Notes: generated from the sequence alone by a model not told the origin. DNA of 64,000 nt from Streptococcus sanguinis (GCF_013343115.1 NZ_CP054570.1:124001-188000); one strand, 5' to 3'; shown: positions 1-8,011, counted from the stretch's first letter. A program made the numbers and translations.

Positions 1-831
1 AGAATAAGTGCATGTTTGGAGGAACATATCTATCATCCTATTGCCAATGCAATTGTTAAACAAGCTGAAATTGAAGGCATTGAACACGAAGAAATGCATG
101 GCAAGCTTCAGTATGTTGCAAGCAAAGGGATTAAATCGCAAATTGATGGTCAATCGGTTGTCATTGGAAATTATGTACTAATGCAAGACGAACAGGTAAG
201 AATTAGTTCTGAGCAGCTGGCCTTGATTGAGCAATATAAGACTCATTACAATTTATTGTTTTTGGCTTATAAGAAAGAATTAATTGGGATGTTTTGTATC
301 CACACTCCCTTGAGAAGCGAGGCGAAAGTTGCATTGAAAAAGCTAAAGCGCCAAGGGAAAAAACTGATTCTGGCAACTGGTGATACGTTGGCTAGAACAG
401 AAGAGTTGGTTAAAGATCTGCCATTTGACAACGTTTATACTGATTTAAAACCAGATGGTAAGTTTCAGTTGGTTCAGGAATTACAGAAAGCTGGCCGAAC
501 TATTTTGATGGTTGGAGACGGGTTAAACGACTCTGCTGCCTTGACGCTTGCAGATATTGGGGTTGTGATGAATGAAAGTGCTGATATTTCTAAGCAGATG
601 AGTGATATTTTATTATTAGATAATCGTTTAGATTTCTTCGAGGAATTGAATTCTTTATCTGAATCGTTGCAGAAATTAATTCAAAGAAATATTCAAGAAA
701 CAGTTGTAATAAATGGAAGTTTAATTGGATTTGGGTTGTTAAATTGGTTAAGCCCATCTAATCTTTCGATATTGCACAATCTGACTACTTTAAGAATCGT
801 CCTTCGTAGTCTTTCTATTAAAAGTAGGTAA
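1..831 (+). CDS. Heavy-metal P1B-type ATPase, C-terminal part (5' end outside window)
   Basis: The reading frame is open to the first base, so this is the C-terminal 276 or so residues of a longer protein. A conserved HP dipeptide in HPIANAIV near the start marks the nucleotide-binding domain of metal-transporting P1B ATPases. GDGLNDSAAL is the hinge motif that closes the phosphorylation domain. The last 50 residues form two membrane segments ending in LHNLTTLRIVLRSL. The family exports transition or heavy metals across the plasma membrane using ATP. The CPC-type metal motif lies upstream of the window, so the metal is unknown. It is followed by a terminator and then by cadmium genes on the same strand, which suggests a metal-resistance neighbourhood. 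Confidence 0.85.
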   Translation, partial: RISACLEEHIYHPIANAIVKQAEIEGIEHEEMHGKLQYVASKGIKSQIDGQSVVIGNYVLMQDEQVRISSEQLALIEQYKTHYNLLFLAYKKELIGMFCIHTPLRSEAKVALKKLKRQGKKLILATGDTLARTEELVKDLPFDNVYTDLKPDGKFQLVQELQKAGRTILMVGDGLNDSAALTLADIGVVMNESADISKQMSDILLLDNRLDFFEELNSLSESLQKLIQRNIQETVVINGSLIGFGLLNWLSPSNLSILHNLTTLRIVLRSLSIKSR

Positions 832-931
832 GAGACCGAGAAGCTGAGGTTATAAAAACTAAAAGGAGTTGTCTCATTTGAGAATAACGGCTCTTTGTCA
901 ACTGTAGTGGGTTGGTGGAAAATTATACCCT

Positions 932-960
932 GGAGAGGACCAAATTGGTTCTCTCCTTTT
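932..960 (+). terminator. Rho-independent terminator after the P-type ATPase
   Basis: GGAGAGGACC and GGTTCTCTCC pair around a short AAATT loop and are followed by TTTT. It separates the ATPase from the cad genes. Confidence 0.75.
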
Positions 961-1069
961 AAATATTGAAAAAACCATTGGCAGTGGACATACTTTAAGA
1001 CTATATATTTCTGAAACTAGTTTCACAATACAAATATTGACATGCAATTATTAATTGGTGGATTTTAAG

Positions 1070-1120
1070 TTGACATCTACAAAGTTTAATGTTAGAATAC
1101 ATTCAAAAATATATTTGAAT
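1070..1120 (+). promoter_or_regulatory. cadD promoter with CadC/CadX-type operator
   Basis: TTGACA (1070-1075), a 17-bp spacer and TAGAAT (1093-1098) make a good promoter. Directly downstream, ATTCAAA (1101-1107) and TTTGAAT (1114-1120) form a perfect inverted repeat with a 6-bp centre. This resembles the AT-rich TCAAA/TTTGA operators bound by ArsR-family CadC regulators. It lies between the start point and the cadD start codon, a position suited to repression by the regulator encoded two genes on. Confidence 0.75.
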
Positions 1121-1130
1121 AAGGTGTTTT

Positions 1131-1745
1131 ATGATTCAAAATATTGTTACTTCAATAATCCTGTATTCTGGGACAGCCGTAGACTTACTTATTATCCTAA
1201 TGTTATTTTTTGCCAAAAGAAAAAGCAGAAAAGACATCATTAACATCTATTTAGGACAATTTCTAGGCTCTGTTAGTCTAATATTCCTAAGTTTGCTTTT
1301 TGCATTTGTCTTAAATTATATTCCTAGTAAAGAGATTTTAGGTTTACTCGGTTTGATTCCAATTTTCCTAGGCCTCAAAGTTTTGCTTTTAGGAGATTCT
1401 GATGGAGAAGCTATTGCAAAAGATGGTTTGCGAAAAGACAATAAAAACCTGATTTTTCTAGTCGCTATGATTACTTTTGCAAGTTGTGGCGCTGACAATA
1501 TTGGTGTCTTTGTCCCATATTTTACCACCTTAAATTTAGCGAATTTGATAGTGACTTTACTTACTTTTCTAGTCATGATTTATCTCTTGGTTTTTTCTGC
1601 CCAAAAATTGGCACAAGTCCCTTCTATTGGAGAAACCTTGGAAAAATATAGCAGATGGTTTATTGCCGTTGTTTATTTAGGATTGGGGATATATATCCTG
1701 ATTGAAAACAACAGTTTTAACATGCTATGGACTGTGTTAAGCTAG
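1131..1745 (+). CDS. cadD: Cadmium resistance transporter, CadD family
   Basis: A 204-residue protein with about five to six hydrophobic segments spread over its length, matching the usual size of the CadD family. CadD proteins of Gram-positive bacteria sit in the plasma membrane and give cadmium (and some zinc) resistance, probably by efflux. The FASCGADNIGVFVPYF stretch near residue 123 is characteristic of the family. An AAGGTG ribosome site precedes the ATG. The next gene is an ArsR-type regulator 11 bases downstream, which is the standard cadD-cadX arrangement, and the operator upstream fits metal-induced expression. Confidence 0.88.
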   Translation: MIQNIVTSIILYSGTAVDLLIILMLFFAKRKSRKDIINIYLGQFLGSVSLIFLSLLFAFVLNYIPSKEILGLLGLIPIFLGLKVLLLGDSDGEAIAKDGLRKDNKNLIFLVAMITFASCGADNIGVFVPYFTTLNLANLIVTLLTFLVMIYLLVFSAQKLAQVPSIGETLEKYSRWFIAVVYLGLGIYILIENNSFNMLWTVLS

Positions 1746-1756
1746 GAGAAAATATT

Positions 1757-2095
1757 ATGAAAAAAGATAGTATCTGCCAAGTGAATGTTATAAATCAACA
1801 AAATGTTACAACCGCAACGAACTACCTTGAAAAGGAAAAAGTCCAAAAATCACTTCGCATTTTATCAAAGTTTACCGATAATAAACAGATAAATATCATC
1901 TTTTATCTCCTTGTTGTTGAAGAACTCTGTGTCTGCGATATAGCCTGTTTACTAAATCTCAGTATGGCATCTGCCTCCCACCATCTTCGTAAACTAGCCA
2001 ATCAAAACATCTTGGATACTAGAAGAGAGGGGAAAATTATATATTATTTTATAAAAGATGAGGAAATCAGAGATTTTTTTAATCAACTAGGATAA
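1757..2095 (+). CDS. cadX: ArsR/SmtB-family metal-sensing repressor, CadX/CadC type
   Basis: A 112-residue protein with a winged-helix fold. ELCVCD near residue 55 is the alpha-3 metal-site motif (ELCVCD) of CadC-type Cd/Pb sensors. SMASASHHLRKL is the recognition helix. The N-terminal region contains an early cysteine (Cys7), as expected for the CadC type-1 site. The ATG at 1757 is preferred over an upstream ATG at 1727 because an AGGAGA site lies 8 bases before it. It probably represses its own operon through the inverted repeat upstream of cadD and releases on cadmium binding. Confidence 0.88.
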   Translation: MKKDSICQVNVINQQNVTTATNYLEKEKVQKSLRILSKFTDNKQINIIFYLLVVEELCVCDIACLLNLSMASASHHLRKLANQNILDTRREGKIIYYFIKDEEIRDFFNQLG

Positions 2096-2140
2096 CAACT
2101 ATTTTTACTACTTTTCCATGATTATATATAGGACTTATCT

Positions 2141-2275
2141 ATGAAATTTTTTGATGAAAATTACTCACAAGAAAGACCTACTCGTAGCAAATGTTTAAGA
2201 AAAAAGTATAATTTAAAGCAAACCGACCTAGGTAATGCAGGTCAAGTTAGCCAAGTTGAAAAGGAAGAAATTTGA
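2141..2275 (+). pseudogene. Short ORF, possible remnant of an XRE-like regulator
   Basis: A 44-codon ORF, ATG to TGA, ending six bases before the TMEM175 fragment. KCLRKKYNLKQTDLGNAGQV looks faintly like the first helices of a helix-turn-helix, but the ORF is too short for a complete domain. There is a weak AGGA 10 bases upstream. It is most likely a gene remnant in a rearranged stretch; no function is claimed. Confidence 0.25.
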
Positions 2276-2281
2276 AAGAAT

Positions 2282-2629
2282 TTGTATCTTTTATTTTTTG
2301 TTTCATTTATGCCCTATGCTACTGGAATAGTTAGTAGTCATTTCATGAATCATACGGCACAGCTCTTTTATGGACTGATCGTTATTGTTTCAACGGTAGC
2401 AAACTGGTTTTTACATAAAGTAATTGATAAACCCAATATAGATCAGAAAGAATTACTTGAAGCTACCGCACAATATAGGAAGTTATTGATACCTGACCTA
2501 ATAATTAAAGGAGTGGGATTGATTCTGTCCTTAATTCTCTATCCTCCGATTATGATGTATAGTGTTTTAATTGCGGCATTTTACATCATAACTTTAAAAA
2601 CACTATCCGAAAAAAGAGTGAATAACTAA
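2282..2629 (+). pseudogene. TMEM175-like (DUF1211) channel, C-terminal fragment
   Basis: About 115 residues that read as the second half of a bacterial TMEM175/DUF1211 protein. FFVSFMPYATGIVSSHF, then a long amphipathic middle, then LILSLILYPPIMMYSVLIAAFYI match the expected second half, with three hydrophobic segments. The conserved N-terminal F/L-S/T-D motif is missing, there is no ribosome site, and the frame is closed by a stop just upstream at 2273. The matching N-terminal half of such a protein lies downstream at 3198. Together they indicate a gene split by recombination. Intact family members are potassium-permeable channels. Confidence 0.7.
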
Positions 2630-2748
2630 AAAACGGTGACCAAAGTTAGGTGTATTATTTTAATGCTTAGAGACCTAAACTATTCCCTATTTTAAAAATA
2701 TTGATTCAGATTTTATGAAATTAAAAAGTAGATATTGTTCAGAAAATC

Positions 2749-2844
2749 CTTGATATTACGCTGTTTTTAGTCCAACTGAAATCCATACTTTCCAAACCAG
2801 GCTTGAAAAAAGCTCGTAAAGCATCACAATTTAGTAAACGTTAA
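2749..2844 (+). repeat. 96-bp direct repeat, copy 1 (coding-like)
   Basis: Nearly identical to 5421-5516. In the frame ending with the TAA at 2842, both copies encode a 31-residue tail containing LSKPGLKKARKASQFSKR before the stop. Of the codon differences between copies, six are synonymous and one changes Phe/Ser. The frame is closed by a stop at 2722, so only a short remnant exists here. A hairpin terminator follows, as it would after a real gene end. I do not recognise the protein family. Confidence 0.75.
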
Positions 2845-2863
2845 AACTTATTTAAACTTATTG

Positions 2864-2898
2864 AAAGCATTTCGTATCAAAAATACGGGATGCTTTTT
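2864..2898 (+). terminator. Terminator after repeat copy 1
   Basis: AAAGCAT and CGTAT pair with ATACG and ATGCTTT across a small AAAA-type loop, followed by a T run. A different terminator follows repeat copy 2. Confidence 0.7.
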
Positions 2899-3197
2899 CT
2901 GTTCACCCCAAATTTTTGTAACTAGGTGATACTTGAAATTAATACAAATTTGGTTGTTTTTGATAAATCTAAGCAACACTACATGATGAAGTGAAAGGGG
3001 ATGAATCTTTGATAGTATTCACTTATTGTGAAATATGATATATTTATTAATTAGATGGATGAATACTTCTAGAGTTAAATATAGTATAATAGGGACATAC
3101 TTTTTGGTTTATTTTTGTTTGTAGTCGGATTATGAAAGAATATCCAATATTATGCGATAAGATAGAATGTTACAAAAAAGAAAGGGGATGCAATCCG

Positions 3198-3500
3198 ATG
3201 AAGAAAGACAGATTAATTGTATTGACAGATGCTGTTCTAGCAATTATTATGACCATCTTGGTTTTAGAGTTAGAAAAACCAACAACACCAAGTCTTGAAG
3301 CTTTTTGGGATTTACGGCAAAATTTCTTTGCTTGTTTTCTTTCCTTTTTCTGGTTGGGATCGTTATGGATGGCACTAAACACATTATGGGAAAAGGTTGA
3401 GAAAATTTCCTCAGAAATTATTTGGTGGAATTTGTTTCTACTCTTGGAGCGGCAGGAGTTCTCTTTGGAGAATTTCATGCCATCCAAGATACCAGTCTGA
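3198..3500 (+). pseudogene. TMEM175-like (DUF1211) channel, N-terminal fragment
   Basis: Starts at the ATG at 3198 after a GGGGATG ribosome site. RLIVLTDAVLAIIMTILVLEL is the first transmembrane helix of a TMEM175/DUF1211 protein, with LTD in place of the usual FSD filter-helix signature. NFFACFLSFFWLGSLW is helix two. The homology stops at IIWWNLFLL near 3435; afterwards the frame reads unrelated residues and ends at 3500. Intact proteins continue with the sequence now found at 2282. From about 3422 a different frame, belonging to the next gene, takes over. The fragment is unlikely to make a channel alone. Confidence 0.7.
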
Positions 3501-3784
3501 ATGATGTGGTGGACCGGATCTATATAAATGTCAAGGATTTACCGTTTCAGTCCTTGGGAGCTTTAGCTAATATCCTGTCTGATATTAAGAAGGGACTGAT
3601 TCAAGACAGTCATATCTGGTCTTTCTTCCAGTCATTTTTCAAACAATATCAGTTGATAATCAGCTTAAATCAGATCTATCAGTTTGTCTATCTTTCTCTG
3701 ATGGAGATCATGTCCTATCTTCACTTTGATTATTGGAAAAAAACGGCTCGGTCAGGAGCTAGTATGAATAAGGAGAACAAATGA
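3422..3784 (+). CDS. Hypothetical protein, possibly 5'-truncated, first gene of the K+ channel operon
   Basis: 120 codons with TTG or GTG as the only early starts (3422, 3425) and no clear ribosome site, so it may be the tail of a larger gene fused onto the TMEM175 fragment. It has one mildly hydrophobic stretch near the start (FVSTLGAAGVLFGEF) and a second around IYQFVYLSLMEIMSYL. It ends KTARSGASMNKENK. The stop overlaps the next start by four bases (ATGA), as does the next junction, so it is translationally coupled to the channel and DUF389 genes. I do not recognise the family. Confidence 0.5.
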   Translation: MVEFVSTLGAAGVLFGEFHAIQDTSLNDVVDRIYINVKDLPFQSLGALANILSDIKKGLIQDSHIWSFFQSFFKQYQLIISLNQIYQFVYLSLMEIMSYLHFDYWKKTARSGASMNKENK

Positions 3785-4104
3785 AACGTTTAAAAATGTT
3801 ATGGCATATTATGCAGGTTACGGGTTTTACTCGGTTTGCTCTGAGTTTTGTGACCTTTGTTTTTGGGTCAGGAGGCGTGCTTTTCCTAGTTGAACCTGCT
3901 ATCACAAATTACGGAGACGGTCTTTGGTATGCTTTTGTGACTTCGACGACTGTCGGCTACGGGGATCTCCTAGCTGTGACCTTGATTGGAAGGATTACCA
4001 GTGTCTTCTTGACGATTTATGGGCTCATATTTTTTGGCTGTTTATCAGCTGTTATTTTTAATTATTATACCAATTTAAATAAGGAAAGAGGAGAGGACAA
4101 ATGA
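3781..4104 (+). CDS. Small two-helix potassium channel
   Basis: A 107-residue protein with two transmembrane helices around a pore loop. TTVGYGD near residue 58 is the canonical K+ selectivity filter. There is no cytoplasmic RCK domain: the protein ends in a short basic/acidic tail shortly after the second helix. The length and layout match minimal KcsA-like bacterial channels, which function as tetramers. The start overlaps the previous stop and the stop overlaps the DUF389 start, so the three genes form one tightly coupled operon. The gating signal is not visible in the sequence. Confidence 0.88.
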   Translation: MKRLKMLWHIMQVTGFTRFALSFVTFVFGSGGVLFLVEPAITNYGDGLWYAFVTSTTVGYGDLLAVTLIGRITSVFLTIYGLIFFGCLSAVIFNYYTNLNKERGEDK

Positions 4105-5150
4105 CTGCCAATTATTCAACACGGGAATACCGTGAGAAATTATACGATGACCTTCATGTTCGATTGAGAGATACAGCGATTTTGATGTGTGCAATTTTTA
4201 TTGCCTCTATCGGACTAAATATGAATTCAACAGCTGTCATTATAGGAGCCATGTTGATTTCACCTCTCATGACACCGATTGTTGGACTGGGATTCGGTTT
4301 AGCTATTTTTGATACGCGTTTAATCAAGCAATCTCTAGAGGTTTTATTGACTCAAGTGTTGGTCAGTTTGCTTGTCTCGACTCTGTATTTCTGGATTTCT
4401 CCCTTGTCTTATGCAAGTAGCGAGTTGATTGCACGAACCTCTCCAACCATTTGGGATGTCCTCATTGCTATTGCTGGTGGGATTGCTGGTGTGATCGGTT
4501 CAAGGAAAAAAGAAGCAAACAATATCGTGCCAGGAGTAGCCATTGCTACAGCTCTGATGCCGCCTATCTGTACTGCTGGCTATGGTTTAGCTAATGGGAA
4601 TGTACGATTTTTATTGGGGGCTCTCTATCTTTTCTTGATCAACTGTGTCTTTATCATGCTAGCCAACATTGTTGGAACAAGAATTTTGATGAGAAAAACT
4701 CCTTTAACTTCATTTAAAGAGCTGAGCATTAAAATGAGAATTGGCTTGATATCTTTGATTGTATTGTTGATTCTTCCAGCTAGCTATTCGGCAGTTACTC
4801 TGACAATAGAACAAGCGCGCAAAGAAGGGATCAAACAGTTTGTAGGAAAAGAGTTCGCCAATTATACGGTTATTAATCAAGTCTACAAGTCAAGTAACAA
4901 TGAATTGGTCTTGACGGTTGTTGGAGATCCGATTTCAGAAGAAGAATTAGAAACACTCCACCAAAAACAAGCCTCTTACGGTATTCAATCTGTTCAATTG
5001 AAAGTGAATCAAGTTCAGAACTCGCCAACATTAGATAGTGAAGCGACCAAGGAATTTTATGAAAACATTGACAAGTATATTGATCAAAAACTCTCTGAAA
5101 AAGATTCACAAAACGATCTCGTAAAAGAAAATGAAGCAGACAAGGATTGA
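4101..5150 (+). CDS. DUF389 family membrane protein
   Basis: A 349-residue protein whose first 230 residues carry about six hydrophobic helices containing the DUF389 signatures SAVIIGAMLISPLMTPI-like (residues 45-60) and GVAIATALMPPICTAGYGL. The C-terminal 110 residues are a soluble, charged tail. The family is widespread and its transport role is unsettled. Here it is coupled by an ATGA overlap to a K+ channel, suggesting a joint role in ion or osmotic homeostasis, which is inference. A 37-codon ORF overlaps its 3' end. Confidence 0.85.
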   Translation: MTANYSTREYREKLYDDLHVRLRDTAILMCAIFIASIGLNMNSTAVIIGAMLISPLMTPIVGLGFGLAIFDTRLIKQSLEVLLTQVLVSLLVSTLYFWISPLSYASSELIARTSPTIWDVLIAIAGGIAGVIGSRKKEANNIVPGVAIATALMPPICTAGYGLANGNVRFLLGALYLFLINCVFIMLANIVGTRILMRKTPLTSFKELSIKMRIGLISLIVLLILPASYSAVTLTIEQARKEGIKQFVGKEFANYTVINQVYKSSNNELVLTVVGDPISEEELETLHQKQASYGIQSVQLKVNQVQNSPTLDSEATKEFYENIDKYIDQKLSEKDSQNDLVKENEADKD

Positions 5151-5244
5151 GGACAATGAACTGAATCGGTTTTTACGCCGTGTTTTTCTTGTATCTTCCT
5201 CTTTCTTACTTATAGCAGGTTGTTTTTGCTTGAATAAGAAATAA
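5131..5244 (+). CDS. Possible small membrane peptide or lipopeptide overlapping the DUF389 3' end
   Basis: A 37-codon ORF starting inside the end of the DUF389 gene in another frame. The residues run from a charged N-terminus (with RRV) into a hydrophobic stretch, FLVSSSFLLIAGCFCLNKK, which has the look of a signal anchor with a lipobox-like IAGC. The ribosome site is weak (AAAGAAA before ATG), but the overlap style matches the two upstream junctions. It could equally be a chance ORF; no homologue is known to me. Confidence 0.3.
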   Translation: MKQTRIEDNELNRFLRRVFLVSSSFLLIAGCFCLNKK

Positions 5245-5420
5245 ATTAGAAGTTCTATCATCTAAGAAAAATGATGAACAAAAAATCATTTAACTAATGG
5301 TGTGAACGTTTAGTGTTTATCAGCTCCATTCTCTGTAATTTTGGGGGTAAAATCCACACCATTCGGATAAAATTAGTTGAATTTGATTGGAAAAAAGCTT
5401 TTATAAAAGCGGAGAAAAGT

Positions 5421-5516
5421 CTTGATATTACGCTGTTTTTAGTCCAACTGAAATTCATACTTTCCAAACCAGGTCTTAAGAAAGCTCGTAAAGCTTCACA
5501 ATTCTCAAAACGTTAA
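5421..5516 (+). repeat. 96-bp direct repeat, copy 2 (coding-like)
   Basis: Second copy of the element at 2749-2844. Here the open frame extends upstream to a GTG at 5313 (67 codons, EFDWKKAFIKAEKS just before the shared tail), but no ribosome site precedes it. The same tail with LSKPGLKKARKASQFSKR ends in TAA at 5514. The pair brackets the TMEM175 N-terminal fragment, the K+ channel and the DUF389 gene. Confidence 0.75.
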
Positions 5517-5541
5517 TCAATACGATTATATCAACTTTTAC

Positions 5542-5577
5542 AGACATTCAAGAGAACTCTCTTGGATGTCTTTTTTT
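5542..5577 (+). terminator. Terminator after repeat copy 2
   Basis: AGACAT-T-CAAGAG pairs with CTCTTG-G-ATGTCT around AACT, followed by seven T residues. A strong intrinsic terminator ending the accessory segment. Confidence 0.85.
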
Positions 5578-5690
5578 CACTATTCAACTCCACCATAAAA
5601 TTCTTCTATTACTTTCATAGAAATTATATATTAGCCAGATAGGGGCAATCATAGTAAAATAGCTAACAAAATAGACTAAAGGAGTTTGGA

Positions 5691-6941
5691 ATGAAGTTAG
5701 TTTCTTTATGGTCAAAGGTTTCTCTGGGCTTGCAACTCTTGATTGCTTTAATTTTGGGTGTTCTTGTTGCTCTTATCTGGCCACAGTTTTCGGCTTTTTA
5801 CCAGTTTTTGGGTCAAGCTTTTATCAGTTTGATTAATATGGTGATTATTCCGCTGGTCTTTCCGATTGTGGTCGTAGCTGTTGCTGGTGTGATCGGCAAG
5901 AAATCTTTTGGAAAGCTCTTGACAAAGAGTCTGCTCTATTTCTTTGGGGTCACGACGGCGATTACCTTTATTTTTGTCTTTGCATCTTATTATCTGGGCT
6001 TTGGCCAAGGAGTCAATATCGGTCAGGAGGGAGCAAGCATTGACGGGCTTGCCAAAAGTATTCAGCTGGATGAGTTTTTGCTTAGCTTCATTCCCTCTAA
6101 TATTGTCAAGTCGCTTTCAGAAGGAGCTCTTCTTCCTATTATTGTTTTTGCTATATTTTTAGGATTTGGGCTTGGAAGTCTCAAGGAAGAAAAGACTCAG
6201 AAAGCTGTTGAGCTGCTGCAGATTTGGATTGAGGCTATTTATAAAATTGTCGGTGTGATTGTGAAGCTGTCTCCGATTGGTATTTTTGGTTTTATTGCTA
6301 AGGATGTGGCTACGACAGGAGTTGACAAGTTGGTCGGTTTGGGGCAATTTGTAGCAGGGACTTATCTGGCTTATGCGGTGCTAGCTTTAGTGATTTTTCC
6401 TTTGATTGCTTTTGCTTTCAGAATTCCTTATCTGACAAGCTTGCAACGGATTTGGAGTCTTCTGACTTTGGCTTTTGTCTCTGGCAGTTCCAGTGTTGTC
6501 CTTCCGCCACTGTTGAAAGATTTAAAGAAGCAGGGGCATGATGAGCATGTCATAGATTTGGTTGTGCCTTTGGGTTATACTTTTAATCTTGAAGGGGCTG
6601 CTGTCTACTTCTCTGTAGCAACTGTTTTTATTGCCCATGCTTATGGGATTGCTTTTTCTGTATCAGGACTTTTCTTTACTGTTTTGCTTTTGACTTTGAT
6701 TGGTAAAACAGCTGCAACAGTGCCTTCTGGAGCGATTGTTGTCTTGCTGGCAGCTGCACCTCAGCTAGGCCTGCCGGTGGAAGGAGTTGCTTTGATTTTT
6801 GCAGTTGATTTCTTTGTCAATGCTGGTCGTACTGCCCTCAATGTTCTAGGTCAGGTCTTGGCTGTCAGTGTCATTGAAAAAACGGAAGTCAATGTAGTAG
6901 AAGAATCGAAAAGCAGTAAGCTGGCTGTTCGATATTCCTAA
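5691..6941 (+). CDS. Dicarboxylate/amino-acid:cation symporter (DAACS family)
   Basis: A 416-residue integral membrane protein of the glutamate/dicarboxylate symporter family, which takes up glutamate, aspartate or C4-dicarboxylates with Na+ or H+. The serine-rich re-entrant loop SGSSSVVLPPLL (around residue 260), NLEGAAVY (in place of the common NMDGT) and DFFVNAGRTALNVLGQ (around residue 375) are in the expected order. Eight transmembrane helices are typical of the family. An AAGGAG site precedes the ATG. The NLEG variant suggests a substrate other than plain glutamate. It is followed 14 bases later by a RimK-like ligase, so substrate uptake and ligation may be linked; that is inference. 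Confidence 0.85.
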   Translation: MKLVSLWSKVSLGLQLLIALILGVLVALIWPQFSAFYQFLGQAFISLINMVIIPLVFPIVVVAVAGVIGKKSFGKLLTKSLLYFFGVTTAITFIFVFASYYLGFGQGVNIGQEGASIDGLAKSIQLDEFLLSFIPSNIVKSLSEGALLPIIVFAIFLGFGLGSLKEEKTQKAVELLQIWIEAIYKIVGVIVKLSPIGIFGFIAKDVATTGVDKLVGLGQFVAGTYLAYAVLALVIFPLIAFAFRIPYLTSLQRIWSLLTLAFVSGSSSVVLPPLLKDLKKQGHDEHVIDLVVPLGYTFNLEGAAVYFSVATVFIAHAYGIAFSVSGLFFTVLLLTLIGKTAATVPSGAIVVLLAAAPQLGLPVEGVALIFAVDFFVNAGRTALNVLGQVLAVSVIEKTEVNVVEESKSSKLAVRYS

Positions 6942-6955
6942 AGGAGAGAAGAATT

Positions 6956-7894
6956 ATGAGTCAAGCAAAAGTTTATGTTATTCATGAAAATTTGGAGTGG
7001 ACCCAGCACTTGGTCAAATGGCTAGAGAAAGACAAGGTGCCTTATGAACTGTGGGATTTGTCAAGTGGGATCTTAGATCTGCAGAGTCCGCCCCCAACAG
7101 GAATTTTCTACAATCGGATGTCTGCTTCTTCTCATACGCGTGGACACCGCTATGCACCAGAATTTACAGAGCAGGTTCTAACTTGGCTGGAAGCTCACGG
7201 TCGCAAGGTCATCAACGGAAGCGGAGCTATTAATCTGGAAATTAGCAAAATTAAACAGTATTTGAAGCTTTCTGAGGTTGGAATTGCTTATCCAGAGACA
7301 GTAGCCGTTTTGGGACAGGAGAATATTCTTGAGGCAGCTAGAAAGCTTAATATTTATCCCTTGATTACCAAGCATAATCGGGCTGGGAAAGGTTTGGGAG
7401 TGCAGCTCTTCAATAGTGAGGAAGAGTTAGAAGCCTATGTAGACAGTCCTGCTTTTGAGCCTTCTGTGGATGGAATCACTCTGCTTCAGGCCTATATCAA
7501 GCCTGCGGATGGTCGCATTCGTCGTTCGGAGTTTATCAACCAGAAGTTTCTTTATACTGTGTCCATTGATTCATCAGATGGCTTTCAGCTTTGTCCGGCA
7601 GATGGGTGTCAGATTGGACAAAGGCCTGATCAGCTAGAGACCTCGGATAAGTTTCAAATCACGGAGCCGCTGCCTGCTAGTCAAAGACAGGCTTATGAGA
7701 CATTTCTAGCTCAGGCTGGTATTGATGTGGCGGCTATTGAGTGGGTAGAGTCGGAGGCAGGTCAGATCTATGTCTATGATGTGAACACCAATACCAACTA
7801 TAATCCGACAGCAGAAGAAAAAGCAGGAATTTTTGCTCATCAGCATCTGGCAGAATATCTAAAGAACGAGCTGGCAGCATCCTATCCAGAATAA
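6956..7894 (+). CDS. RimK-like ATP-grasp ligase
   Basis: A 312-residue protein with ATP-grasp layout. A pre-ATP-grasp domain contains GIFYNRMSASSHTRGH, then PLITKHNRAGKGLGVQLF (ATP-binding lysine and glycine-rich loop, around residue 140), and YVYDVNTNTNYNPTAEEKAGIF near the end supplies the metal-binding acidic/asparagine residues. Family members join a carboxylate, often glutamate, to an amine through an acyl phosphate. The substrate here is unknown. It is in an operon with the symporter upstream (14-base gap, AGGAGAG ribosome site) and is closed by a terminator. Confidence 0.75.
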   Translation: MSQAKVYVIHENLEWTQHLVKWLEKDKVPYELWDLSSGILDLQSPPPTGIFYNRMSASSHTRGHRYAPEFTEQVLTWLEAHGRKVINGSGAINLEISKIKQYLKLSEVGIAYPETVAVLGQENILEAARKLNIYPLITKHNRAGKGLGVQLFNSEEELEAYVDSPAFEPSVDGITLLQAYIKPADGRIRRSEFINQKFLYTVSIDSSDGFQLCPADGCQIGQRPDQLETSDKFQITEPLPASQRQAYETFLAQAGIDVAAIEWVESEAGQIYVYDVNTNTNYNPTAEEKAGIFAHQHLAEYLKNELAASYPE

Positions 7895-7899
7895 ATTTA

Positions 7900-7942
7900 A
7901 AACAAACAAGAGCTTTCCGTTTAGGAGGCTTTTTGTTTTTTT
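7900..7942 (+). terminator. Terminator after the symporter-ligase operon
   Basis: An imperfect hairpin pairs AACAA...AGAGC-TTTCC with GGA-GGCT-TTTTGTT and runs into a long T tract. Mismatches make it weaker than the others here. Confidence 0.5.
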
Positions 7943-7969
7943 CTTCATTATTTCTAAAATATGACATCT

Positions 7970-7991
7970 GTCATTTTGTTTTTGTGACAAA
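7970..7991. promoter_or_regulatory. Operator-like motif upstream of fruA, also found at 60543
   Basis: TGACATCTGTCAT is an interrupted palindrome (TGACA/TGTCA), followed 9 bases later by GTGACAAA. The same arrangement, TGACATTTGTCAT then 8 bases then GTGACAAA, occurs upstream of the ABC/two-component operon near the window end. The protein that binds it is unknown. Confidence 0.4.
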
Positions 7992-7997
7992 CGTTAG

Positions 7998-8011
7998 GTG
8001 AAGCGCTTACA
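7998..8011 (+). promoter_or_regulatory. cre-like site upstream of fruA
   Basis: GTGAAGCGCTTACA matches the catabolite-responsive element consensus TGWAARCGYTWNCW well over its right eleven bases but poorly at the first three. fruA genes of oral streptococci are known to be catabolite repressed, so the site is plausible for CcpA. Confidence 0.5.

Noticed and set aside
1055..1243. 62-codon ORF covering the cadD promoter
   Set aside because: It overlaps the promoter, the operator and the start of cadD in another frame and has no ribosome site.
5313..5516. 67-codon ORF ending in repeat copy 2, as a complete gene
   Set aside because: No ribosome site and no recognisable domain upstream of the shared tail; treated as a repeat remnant.
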